This document shows positions 1 through 5,897 of a stretch of 7,418 nucleotides of DNA, piece after piece. This DNA is from Nitrospirota bacterium. GTDB taxonomy: Bacteria; Nitrospirota; Thermodesulfovibrionia; Thermodesulfovibrionales; Dissulfurispiraceae. The position numbers were made by a program, and so were the translations under genes. Where the stretch lies: the NCBI GenBank assembly GCA_013349595.1, contig DUZI01000089.1, positions 1 through 7,418 on the forward strand. The letters run 5' to 3'. The notes below the pieces were generated by a model. That model worked only from the letters and a program-made list of their open reading frames with translations. It was not told the origin of the DNA and searched no databases. Position 1 is the stretch's first letter. Every line of letters starts with the position of its first letter.

Positions 1-94
1 TAATTTTGATTTATACATTTAAAACAATGCCTTATGACAAAGCCCTAGAATCTTTTTTTTATAAGGTGTCGTATAAAAATTCCACACCAGCCCC
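1..94 (+). repeat. Truncated copy of a structured intergenic repeat (copy A0)
   Basis: This stretch matches about 151-240 of the complete copy that follows, and parts of 7170-7253. The shared core runs from CAATGCCTTATGACAAAG to ACACCAGCCC and includes the TGTCGTATAAAAAT arm of the internal stem. The 5' half lies outside the window. The 3' end stops at CAGCCCC, exactly where the inner-stem arm ends, so the right-hand terminal inverted repeat and side hairpin are absent. Copy A0 has 8 T in its T-run where copy A has 7. The next complete copy begins 2-3 bases later in the same orientation, so this is a tandem arrangement with a degraded first member. Confidence 0.8.
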
Positions 95-96
95 AT

Positions 97-296
97 AAAA
101 TAGCGATAGGAAGGGCTGTTTCAGGCTTTTTATAATCGACAGATTTTATTTAATTTTGTTTTATTCATAATGCAATGCCTTATGACAAAGCCCTAGAATC
201 TTTTTTTATAAGGTGTCGTATAAAAATCCTTCACCAGCCCTTACTATCTTACTTGCTGATTTTACTAAGCTTTTTAGTTCTATCGCTGATTTTGGG
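97..296 (+). repeat. Complete copy of a structured MITE-like intergenic repeat (copy A)
   Basis: About 200 bp, matching 7121-7309 in the same orientation. Two blocks are identical: 108-150 with 7133-7175, and 233-264 with 7246-7277. The ends are imperfect inverted repeats: AAAATAGCGATAG (97-109) pairs with CTATCGCTGATTTT (280-293) with one bulged base. Inside, AAGGGCTG (111-118) pairs with CAGCCCTT (235-242). CTTTTTATA plus CGACA (126-141) pairs with TGTCG plus TATAAAAA (214-226) with a 2-nt bulge, and ACTAA/TTAGT (264-278) forms a side hairpin. No transposase is present, so it could be a non-autonomous element, a REP/BIME-like sequence or a structured RNA. The right end abuts the stop codon of the minus-strand cytochrome gene, so it forms that gene's 3' untranslated region. 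Confidence 0.85.
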
Positions 297-297
297 C

Positions 298-741
298 TTA
301 GTATTTAACCTTGATTTTATCCATATCTTCTTTTGTAATATCTTTCCATCTCTTTGTAGTCCAATTACCTACCCAATCTTTAAATAATTTAAGATTTTTT
401 TGCCTCTCTTCGTTATTTGAACCAAGATAGACATACATATTACCTTCTTTACCAGCTACCTTGCCGTCATCAAGCCTTCTCATAATAGAACCTGTATCTG
501 GCCAAGCAGTGTAGAAGATAAGGTGACTATAAGTGTCCATCCTCATACCCTTGCCCTTAGACATCCATTTGTCTGGCTCTTCTTTAAAGGCGTAATACTC
601 TGGCGCAGAATCTTGACCATGACAGGCAATACACTTAGCATCAAATATTGGCTTGATGTGCTTACGATAGGTAACCTCTTCAGCAAAAACTTGATTGCTT
701 ACAAAAATTAGGATAGTCGCTAAAAATAGCCTTGCTATCAT
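298..741 (-). CDS. Exported monoheme c-type cytochrome
   Basis: This 147-aa protein opens with a Sec signal peptide (hydrophobic residues about 4-19, cleavage after VFA at about 20), so it is expected in the periplasm. A single heme-attachment motif CIACH lies at residues 37-41, following the KPIFDAKC lead typical of small class I-like cytochromes. Met66, Met68, Met87 (in GSIMRRLDDGK) and Met102 are candidate distal heme ligands; I cannot choose between them. The C-terminal half is charged and Trp-rich (WVGNW, KRWKDI). The likely role is small-carrier electron transfer in an anaerobic or microaerobic respiratory chain; no partner oxidoreductase is in the window. The start is supported by AAAGGGGGTG about 7 nt upstream of ATG. 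The gene is monocistronic, with its own promoter and a Fur-like operator. Its stop codon lies 1-2 bp from the repeat at 97-296. The exact subfamily is not recognised. Confidence 0.88.
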   Translation of the reverse strand: MIARLFLATILIFVSNQVFAEEVTYRKHIKPIFDAKCIACHGQDSAPEYYAFKEEPDKWMSKGKGMRMDTYSHLIFYTAWPDTGSIMRRLDDGKVAGKEGNMYVYLGSNNEERQKNLKLFKDWVGNWTTKRWKDITKEDMDKIKVKY

Positions 742-762
742 TAACTCACCCCCTTTCTTTAT

Positions 763-777
763 TGAGAATAGTTCTCA
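763..777 (-). promoter_or_regulatory. Fur-like 7-1-7 operator overlapping the -10 and start region
   Basis: TGAGAAT-A-GTTCTCA is an inverted repeat of two 7-mers around a central A with one mismatched pair. It has the same geometry as the Fur-box core TGATAATnATTATCA. It overlaps the edge of the -10 hexamer and covers the predicted transcription start, where a bound repressor would block RNA polymerase. The regulator is inferred only from the motif; another Fur-superfamily protein (PerR, Zur) is possible. Confidence 0.5.
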
Positions 778-806
778 TTGTATAGGTTTTCATATAAACA
801 AGTCAA
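777..806 (-). promoter_or_regulatory. Sigma-70-like promoter of the cytochrome gene
   Basis: On the minus strand, TTGACT (801-806) is followed after 18 bp by TACAAT (777-782). An alternative reading is TATACA at 779-784 with a 16-bp spacer. The predicted transcription start lies near 770, giving a leader of about 30 nt that contains the strong Shine-Dalgarno. Assigned by eye from the consensus. Confidence 0.55.
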
Positions 807-810
807 GTAT

Positions 811-826
811 CTTGAAAAAGTTCAAG
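811..826. promoter_or_regulatory. Perfect inverted repeat upstream of the cytochrome -35
   Basis: CTTGAA-AAAG-TTCAAG is a perfect 6-bp dyad with a 4-base centre, starting about 5 bp upstream of the minus-strand -35 box. It could be an activator site or a transcribed hairpin downstream of the MBL gene. No T-run follows on the minus strand, so it does not look like an intrinsic terminator. Confidence 0.35.
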
Positions 827-873
827 AGATGCAAAAGTACAGGTTAAAAATTTATAGACAAAGTTAAAGCTAA

Positions 874-1845
874 TCACCCCATTTTAAATTCCCTATTTGC
901 CTCTTCAATTAATAAATCAGGGTTTGATTTATATTTTTGTGAAAAGTGCATTACTTTAAGGCTCTTTACCCCAGCCTCTCTTGCCAGCTTACCTGCCATC
1001 TTTGCGGTAAGGTGATTTCTATAAATAGCCCTTTCTCGCTCGTCGTCACTAAAAAATGCCTCACAAAATAGTATTTCAGCATCTTTGATGAAGGGTTTTA
1101 GCTTATTAAAATTCTCTTCTGTGGGAGATGTATCCATTACATAACATATCTTCTGCCCCTTTGATATCATCACAAGGTCTCTTAATTCAGCAAGTTTATA
1201 GTTTTTGTTGTCAATAGTAAAATTATAATCATCACTCTCTTCATTTCTAATAGCCTTTTTTAAATCTGATAACCAAGGACCGACAGGCAAAGCCATCTGT
1301 GTCAAAAGGGCTTTGTTGATATTAATGTGCAAGTCTTCTTCTAAACAATAGGCTATTACTGGTATCTGGTGGCTTAATATAAGGGCGCTTACATTGTATC
1401 CATCTCCATTAAAAATGGGGTTGACAAATTTTCTTTTTGGAAAATCATATCGTTTAAATTCCTCAGATGCCTTAAAGTGAACCTCCATAATAAGGTCTTT
1501 ACTAATCTCAAATACCTTTATTATCAAGGGATAGAATTTGATTAAGTTCCAAGTATAGCCTTTTAATTTGCCTTCAATACAGTTGATAATGCCTTCAGGA
1601 CCAAAGATTGAAAGGGGAATATCTCTTTTCAGTAAAATCCTCAAGGCTGTATCAAATCCTATAAAGTGGTCAATGTGCATGTGTGTTACAAATATCTCTG
1701 TGATATCGTTGATTTTTGTAACATCAAGGGATTCAATACTTCCAAGGTCAAAGAGCATTGCCTTTTTTAAATGTATGCCTTTTACAAATAAAACAGGGTC
1801 TTCAAAGGGTTTGTTCACAATCTCAACATGAAAAGTTATCTTCAT
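874..1845 (-). CDS. RNase Z-like metallo-beta-lactamase-fold hydrolase
   Basis: A 323-aa cytoplasmic protein when started at ATG 1845. The frame also reaches a TTG at 1884, but that TTG lies inside a predicted -35 box and adds 13 non-family residues, so the ATG is preferred. The metal-binding set is complete: HMHIDH (His55, His57, Asp59, His60), His159 in LSHQIPVIAYCLEE, Asp238 in YVMDTSP, His278 in HLTAKMAG and His300 in MHFSQKY. The LPVGPWLSDLKKA segment after His159 and the MHFSQKY C-terminal block are strongly RNase Z-like, which suggests a di-zinc phosphodiesterase. However, the Gly/Thr-rich N-terminal motif and Pro-Thr-x-x-Arg-Asn segment of tRNA 3' processing enzymes are absent. The tRNA-processing role is therefore uncertain, and a related nuclease or phosphodiesterase is possible. 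No Shine-Dalgarno precedes the ATG. Confidence 0.85.
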   Translation of the reverse strand: MKITFHVEIVNKPFEDPVLFVKGIHLKKAMLFDLGSIESLDVTKINDITEIFVTHMHIDHFIGFDTALRILLKRDIPLSIFGPEGIINCIEGKLKGYTWNLIKFYPLIIKVFEISKDLIMEVHFKASEEFKRYDFPKRKFVNPIFNGDGYNVSALILSHQIPVIAYCLEEDLHININKALLTQMALPVGPWLSDLKKAIRNEESDDYNFTIDNKNYKLAELRDLVMISKGQKICYVMDTSPTEENFNKLKPFIKDAEILFCEAFFSDDERERAIYRNHLTAKMAGKLAREAGVKSLKVMHFSQKYKSNPDLLIEEANREFKMG

Positions 1846-1847
1846 AG

Positions 1848-1856
1848 TGGTATAAT
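1848..1856 (+). promoter_or_regulatory. Extended -10 promoter for the galT-kinase-regulator-methyltransferase cluster
   Basis: TGGTATAAT matches the extended -10 consensus (TGnTATAAT) perfectly. The -35 region about 17 bp upstream is poor, as is common when an extended -10 is present. The predicted start is near 1863, giving a leader of about 43 nt. It overlaps the divergent minus-strand promoter. Confidence 0.5.
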
Positions 1857-1884
1857 TGTAGATTAAGGAAGTTATTACATTCAA
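1855..1884 (-). promoter_or_regulatory. Putative promoter of the MBL gene, giving a near-leaderless mRNA
   Basis: On the minus strand, TTGAAT (1879-1884) and TACAAT (1855-1860) are separated by 18 bp, the same spacing as the cytochrome promoter. The predicted transcription start is near 1848, about 3 nt before the ATG. This agrees with the absence of a ribosome binding site. Confidence 0.4.
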
Positions 1885-1891
1885 TCACCAT

Positions 1892-1898
1892 AAGGAGG
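1892..1898 (+). promoter_or_regulatory. Strong ribosome binding site of the GalT-like gene
   Basis: AAGGAGG sits 7 nt before the ATG at 1906 and fixes the start codon. Confidence 0.85.
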
Positions 1899-1905
1899 TT
1901 TTATA

Positions 1906-2904
1906 ATGCCTGAATTAAGAAAAGACCCTGTCTCAGGTAGATGGGTTATCATATCTGTAGAGAGGGGAAAAAGACCATCAGACTTTTTGTCTCCTTCACA
2001 AAAGAGGAAATCTGGTGGATTTTGTCCCTTTTGCCCTGGTAATGAACACACTACACCACCAGAGATACTTGCCTTTAGAAATGCCAATACACTACCAAAC
2101 ACACCAGGTTGGACCATGAGGGTTGTTGCTAATAAATTTCCTGCACTACAAATTCATGGGGATTTGAATAAAAAAGGTGAGGGTGTCTTTGATATGATTA
2201 ATGGAGTTGGCGCCCATGAGGTTATTATTGAGACACCGGATCATCTTCAATCGCTCTCTACAGCACCACTTAAGTTTGTTGAAGATACCCTTTGGGCTTT
2301 TTTCTTCAGGATATCTGATTTAAAGAAGGATGCCAGACTTAAGTATGCACTAATTTTTAAGAATGAAGGTGAAGTTGCAGGGGCATCTCTTGAGCATACA
2401 CATAGTCAACTCATTGCCTTGCCAATAGTCCCCCACAGGGTTAAAGAGGAAATGGATAACTCAAGGAGATATTATGATGCTAAGGAAAGATGCCTTATAT
2501 GTGATATTATCAATCAAGAGATTGACAGTGGCAAAAGGGTAGTTGGTGAAAATGATTACTATATTGCACTTGCACCCTTTGCAGCAAGAGACCCCTTTGA
2601 AACATGGGTTTTGCCAAAGAGACATGAATCAAGTTTTTCTCCAAGAGATAAAAACTTTACTCAGCTGGCAGAGATATTACAGAGGACATTAAAACAACTA
2701 GATAAAGTGCTTGATACACCACCTTATAATTTTATGTTACATACATCGCCTTTTAAGGATGAGCAAAACGATTACTACCATTGGCACATTGAGATACTCC
2801 CTCGGTTAACAAAAAGGGCTGGTTTTGAATGGGGGTCTGGTTTTTATATTAATCCTACCTTGCCAGAAGAGGCAGCAAGATTTATGCGTGAAGCCAAGAT
2901 TTAA
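1906..2904 (+). CDS. galT: Galactose-1-phosphate uridylyltransferase family protein (GalT-like, HIT superfamily)
   Basis: This 332-aa cytoplasmic enzyme has the full family layout. The N-terminus reads DPVSGRWVIIS, followed by a CPFC metal site (Cys40, Cys43), the active-site HTHSQ (His164, His166, Gln168) inside GASLEHTHSQLIALP, a CLIC pair (196-199), and a C-terminal YYHWHIEILPRL block. His166 is the expected nucleophile that forms the nucleotidylyl-histidine intermediate. Length is normal. The family exchanges UMP between UDP-glucose and galactose-1-phosphate in the Leloir pathway. Because the site reads H-T-H-S-Q with the following MMALP-like segment, it also resembles ADP-glucose phosphorylases, so the preferred nucleotide sugar cannot be settled here. 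No galK, galE or glycogen genes are in the window. First gene of the plus-strand cluster; the kinase gene starts 19 bp after its stop. Confidence 0.9.
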   Translation: MPELRKDPVSGRWVIISVERGKRPSDFLSPSQKRKSGGFCPFCPGNEHTTPPEILAFRNANTLPNTPGWTMRVVANKFPALQIHGDLNKKGEGVFDMINGVGAHEVIIETPDHLQSLSTAPLKFVEDTLWAFFFRISDLKKDARLKYALIFKNEGEVAGASLEHTHSQLIALPIVPHRVKEEMDNSRRYYDAKERCLICDIINQEIDSGKRVVGENDYYIALAPFAARDPFETWVLPKRHESSFSPRDKNFTQLAEILQRTLKQLDKVLDTPPYNFMLHTSPFKDEQNDYYHWHIEILPRLTKRAGFEWGSGFYINPTLPEEAARFMREAKI

Positions 2905-2923
2905 AATATACTTTTCATGAAAA

Positions 2924-5539
2924 ATGGAATCTGAACAAATCAAAGAGCTACAAAAGACTTTAAGAATTTACGAACTTACAAAGGCAATCTTGCTTGTTGA
3001 TGACTTTGATGAATTATTGCGTATCATAACTGTTGAGACGACACTCCTTTTTAATGCAAGGGGAAGCATAATAAGGATAGTGGAAAATAACAAACTCGGA
3101 GTCAAAGCATCTATAGGAATATCCAATAATGTCATTGAAAGTACATCAACAATTGATTTTGTAGATGGATTATCTGAAATGGCTGTAATGCAAGACAAGA
3201 CAATCATTTACAACAAAACTGACGATATATCAACTATAACGGATTTTAACAATGCCTTATGCACACCCTTAAAGACTGGTTCTGTAAGTCTTGGAACCTT
3301 TACAGTGATAGACAAACTTGATGAACAGGGAAATGCTATACCTTTTGATGAAAACGATGTCAAATTATTTGAAGGATTTACCACCATTGCTGCAATAGTA
3401 ATTAAAAAGTTATGCCTTTATGAAAAGGCTTTATTAAAAGAAAAAGAAGCAAATAAAGAAAAACTGAAGGCTCAGGAATTAAATATTTATTTGCAGTCTT
3501 TAATTAACAATACTGCAGACGCAATAATAACTATGGACACTGATAGGGTTATCAAATCGTGGAATTATGGTGCTGAAAATACTTATGGATACTCAAGAGA
3601 TGAAGCCATAGGAAAATCTTACTTATTGATGCCTGATTTTTTATTTGATATTGAAAGGCTTTACACAGAGAGAGTAAAAAAAGGAGAGACAATTAAAAAT
3701 GTTGAAACTGTTCACAAAACAAAGAATGGTTCAATCATTGATGTAAGCATAACTATGGCGCCAATAAAAGATTTATATGAAAAGATAATTGGTATATCCT
3801 ATATTTCTCGAGATATTACTATTAAAAAGAAGACTGAAAGAGAATTGATGAAAAAGAATGATATGCTCAATCGCCTAATCTTTATTGGTTCAGCTATGAG
3901 GAGCACACTGGATTTAGAAAGATTAATCAGGATGATTTTGACGGCAGTTACCACAGGAGATGGATTTGGTTTCAACAGGGCTATGCTTTTTTTACTTGAT
4001 GAAGATAAAAACATATTAAAAGGTGTTATGGGGGTGGGTCCTTCAGGGCATGAAGAAGCATGGAGGATTTGGTCAACTTTATCAATGGAAAACAAAAACC
4101 TTAACAATCTTATTGAAGAAATAGAAAAGGGCCCCCTAAGAAAAGACTCCTTTATGGACAAACTATGTTGTAGCATAGAGTTGCCTTTGTCAGATAATAC
4201 AGTTCTTGCCTTATCTGTTAAAAACAAGAAGGCTTACAATGTGCAAGATGCACATCTTCATGAATATGCTAATTTTCCTTTGGTACAGCATTTAGGTTCA
4301 ACATCATATGCGGTAATACCTTTAATCTCACAAGAAAAGGTTATTGGCGTGTTGTGGGTTGATAACCTTTTTTCTAGGAGACAGATTACTGACAATGACA
4401 TCGAATATTTAAGTGGATTTACCAGTCAGATTGCCTCTGCTATTGAAAATGCTCGGTTATTTGAAAGGGTTTATCAGGCAGAAAAGGAACTTGAAAACAT
4501 CTTTGAATCTATAAGTGATATGCTCTATGTGACTGACACGGATTATATTATAAAAAGTGTCAATCAAGCAGTAGTAAACAAGATTGGCAAACCAAAAAAG
4601 GAGATTATTGGCAAGAAGAGTTTTGAGATATTCTCCGATACCTTTGTATCTTGTGAGACAAGGTTTAAAAATTTTCTAAAAAAATCTGGTGAGCCTTTGA
4701 TTGAAGAGGTTGAAGATACTTTTACGGACAATACTTATCTTTTATCATGCTCACCTATTCTTGATAGTTCAGGTAACATTTTAGGGAATGTTCACATAGT
4801 CAGAGACATTACTGAATTAAAAAAATTAAAGGAGAGGGCAGATGCAAATGAGCGTATGGCAGCGCTTGGAGAGATTGCTGCAAAGGTTGCCCACGAGATA
4901 AGAAACCCCCTTTTAAGTATTGGTGGTTTTGCAAGAAGACTTGAGAGGAGACTAGCAGATGAAGAAAAGGACTACGCGAGGATAATTGTTGACGAGGTTC
5001 AGCGATTAGAGAATATATTAAGCGATACCCTGAGTTTCGTAAAAACAACAAGGCTTAAGTTTAGTAAGGTCAATCTTAATGAGATGTTTGACAGTATAAT
5101 TACCCTACTGGAACCAGTCTTACAGGAGAGACAGAATGAAATTGTCGAAGAAATCCCTCACGACTTTATCATATCTATCAATGAAGAGAGATTTCGTGAG
5201 GCCTTAATCAATATCATAACAAATGCCAATCAATTCACTACCTCGGGGACCATTAAAATATTTGCAGAAAGGAGGTCAATTCAAATCTTTGACAGTTTAG
5301 GAGACTTTAAGATCAGACAAGAGGCAGTGATTTCAATATCCGATACGGGTTGTGGAATAAGAAGAGAGGATATTCCAAGGATCTTCGATCCTTTCTTTAC
5401 CACAAGGACTAATGGCACTGGACTTGGCTTGGCAATTACAAAAAGGGTGATTGAAGAAAACGGTGGAAGGATAGAAGTGCAAAGCACTTTAGGAGAAGGC
5501 ACAACATTTAAGATTTATTTAAATAATGAGGAGGAATGA
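2924..5539 (+). CDS. Soluble multidomain sensor histidine kinase (GAF-PAS-GAF-PAS-HisKA-HATPase)
   Basis: An 871-aa kinase without signal peptide or membrane segment, so it senses a cytoplasmic signal. Approximate order: GAF 1 (20-165), charged coiled coil rich in Lys and Glu (165-187), PAS 1 (188-305, with NYGAENTYGYSRDEAIGKS and ending RDIT), GAF 2 (315-510, longer than usual), PAS 2 (515-632, also ending RDIT), HisKA (644-710) with phospho-acceptor His657 in AHEIRNPL, and HATPase (750-868). The HATPase has the N box around Asn763/Asn767, the G1 box DTGCG at 807, FDPFFTT, and G2 GTGLGLAI at 831. All catalytic motifs are intact. No ligand-binding signature such as a CxxC or heme motif stands out, apart from a Cys-Cys pair in GAF 2. 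No clear Shine-Dalgarno precedes the ATG, so reinitiation after the GalT-like gene is plausible. Its partner is the receiver protein immediately downstream. Confidence 0.93.
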   Translation: MESEQIKELQKTLRIYELTKAILLVDDFDELLRIITVETTLLFNARGSIIRIVENNKLGVKASIGISNNVIESTSTIDFVDGLSEMAVMQDKTIIYNKTDDISTITDFNNALCTPLKTGSVSLGTFTVIDKLDEQGNAIPFDENDVKLFEGFTTIAAIVIKKLCLYEKALLKEKEANKEKLKAQELNIYLQSLINNTADAIITMDTDRVIKSWNYGAENTYGYSRDEAIGKSYLLMPDFLFDIERLYTERVKKGETIKNVETVHKTKNGSIIDVSITMAPIKDLYEKIIGISYISRDITIKKKTERELMKKNDMLNRLIFIGSAMRSTLDLERLIRMILTAVTTGDGFGFNRAMLFLLDEDKNILKGVMGVGPSGHEEAWRIWSTLSMENKNLNNLIEEIEKGPLRKDSFMDKLCCSIELPLSDNTVLALSVKNKKAYNVQDAHLHEYANFPLVQHLGSTSYAVIPLISQEKVIGVLWVDNLFSRRQITDNDIEYLSGFTSQIASAIENARLFERVYQAEKELENIFESISDMLYVTDTDYIIKSVNQAVVNKIGKPKKEIIGKKSFEIFSDTFVSCETRFKNFLKKSGEPLIEEVEDTFTDNTYLLSCSPILDSSGNILGNVHIVRDITELKKLKERADANERMAALGEIAAKVAHEIRNPLLSIGGFARRLERRLADEEKDYARIIVDEVQRLENILSDTLSFVKTTRLKFSKVNLNEMFDSIITLLEPVLQERQNEIVEEIPHDFIISINEERFREALINIITNANQFTTSGTIKIFAERRSIQIFDSLGDFKIRQEAVISISDTGCGIRREDIPRIFDPFFTTRTNGTGLGLAITKRVIEENGGRIEVQSTLGEGTTFKIYLNNEEE
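5529..5534 (+). promoter_or_regulatory. Ribosome binding site of the response regulator, inside the kinase 3' end
   Basis: AGGAGG lies 6 nt before ATG 5541. An in-frame ATG at 5526 would sit on top of this site, so 5541 is the true start. The site overlaps the last kinase codons, implying translational coupling. Confidence 0.85.
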
Positions 5540-5540
5540 A

Positions 5541-5897
5541 ATGAAACTATTAGTAGTTGATGATGAGAAGAATATCCTAAAACTTTATAAGGTTGAGCTT
5601 GAGGATGAGGGTTACACTGTTGTTACTGCAAACTCTGGCAAGGAAGCCCTTGAACTATTTGAAAAGGAGAATCCAGACATTGTAACCCTTGATATCCTAA
5701 TGCCTGACATTGATGGCATAAGGGTTTTAAGACAGATGAAGGAATTAAAACCTAACATACCTATTATTATGCTCACCGCTTATGATTACAGAGATGATTT
5801 TTCTGTCTGGGTATCAGATGCCTATGTAGTAAAATCATCAGACCTATCATCTCTAAAGGCAACAATCAAACAAATCATTGAAAAGGGTAACCAATAG
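5541..5897 (+). CDS. Single-domain response regulator (CheY/Spo0F-like receiver)
   Basis: A 118-aa protein consisting of one receiver domain. The acidic pocket is Asp7, Asp8, Glu9, with phospho-acceptor Asp51 in VTLDILMPDIDG, conserved Thr79 (LTAY) and Lys98 (VVKSSDL). No DNA-binding, enzymatic or RNA-binding domain follows, so the output must be protein-protein interaction or onward phosphotransfer. The segment after alpha 4, YDYRDDFSVWVSDAYVVKSSDL, resembles a recurrent group of stand-alone receivers paired with PAS/GAF kinases, recognised from general experience. One base separates it from the kinase stop codon, so the two form a cognate pair. Its stop TAG (5895-5897) overlaps the apparent beginning of the methyltransferase frame. 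Confidence 0.93.
   Translation: MKLLVVDDEKNILKLYKVELEDEGYTVVTANSGKEALELFEKENPDIVTLDILMPDIDGIRVLRQMKELKPNIPIIMLTAYDYRDDFSVWVSDAYVVKSSDLSSLKATIKQIIEKGNQ

Noticed and set aside
1..296. Two closely spaced direct repeats that could suggest a CRISPR array
   Set aside because: The repeated unit is about 190-200 bp, with only two neighbouring copies, no uniform short spacers and no cas genes; a third copy lies 7 kb away.
175..387. Plus-strand 70-codon frame across the repeat and into the cytochrome gene
   Set aside because: It has no Shine-Dalgarno, its 5' part is the repeat and its 3' part is antisense to the well-supported cytochrome. It is discussed only as a low-weight peptide possibility.
1568..1831. 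Plus-strand 87-codon frame antisense to the MBL gene
   Set aside because: The opposite strand encodes the conserved HMHIDH metal-site region; the plus-strand frame has no ribosome binding site or recognisable motif.
1881..2117. Minus-strand frame opposite the start of the GalT-like gene
   Set aside because: It is antisense to the DPVSGRWV and CPFC region of a clear GalT-family protein and has no independent support.
2917..2934. Five-codon mini-frame (ATG AAA AAT GGA ATC TGA) overlapping the kinase start, as in a leader peptide
   Set aside because: No Shine-Dalgarno, no regulatory codon run and no downstream hairpin; most likely chance.
5271..5278. AAAGGAGG inside the kinase gene as an internal translation start
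   Set aside because: No start codon follows at a usable distance in any frame, and the region encodes normal HATPase sequence.
5526..5540. Earlier in-frame ATG for the response regulator
   Set aside because: It would place the start codon directly on the AGGAGG site that serves ATG 5541 and add residues absent from receiver domains.
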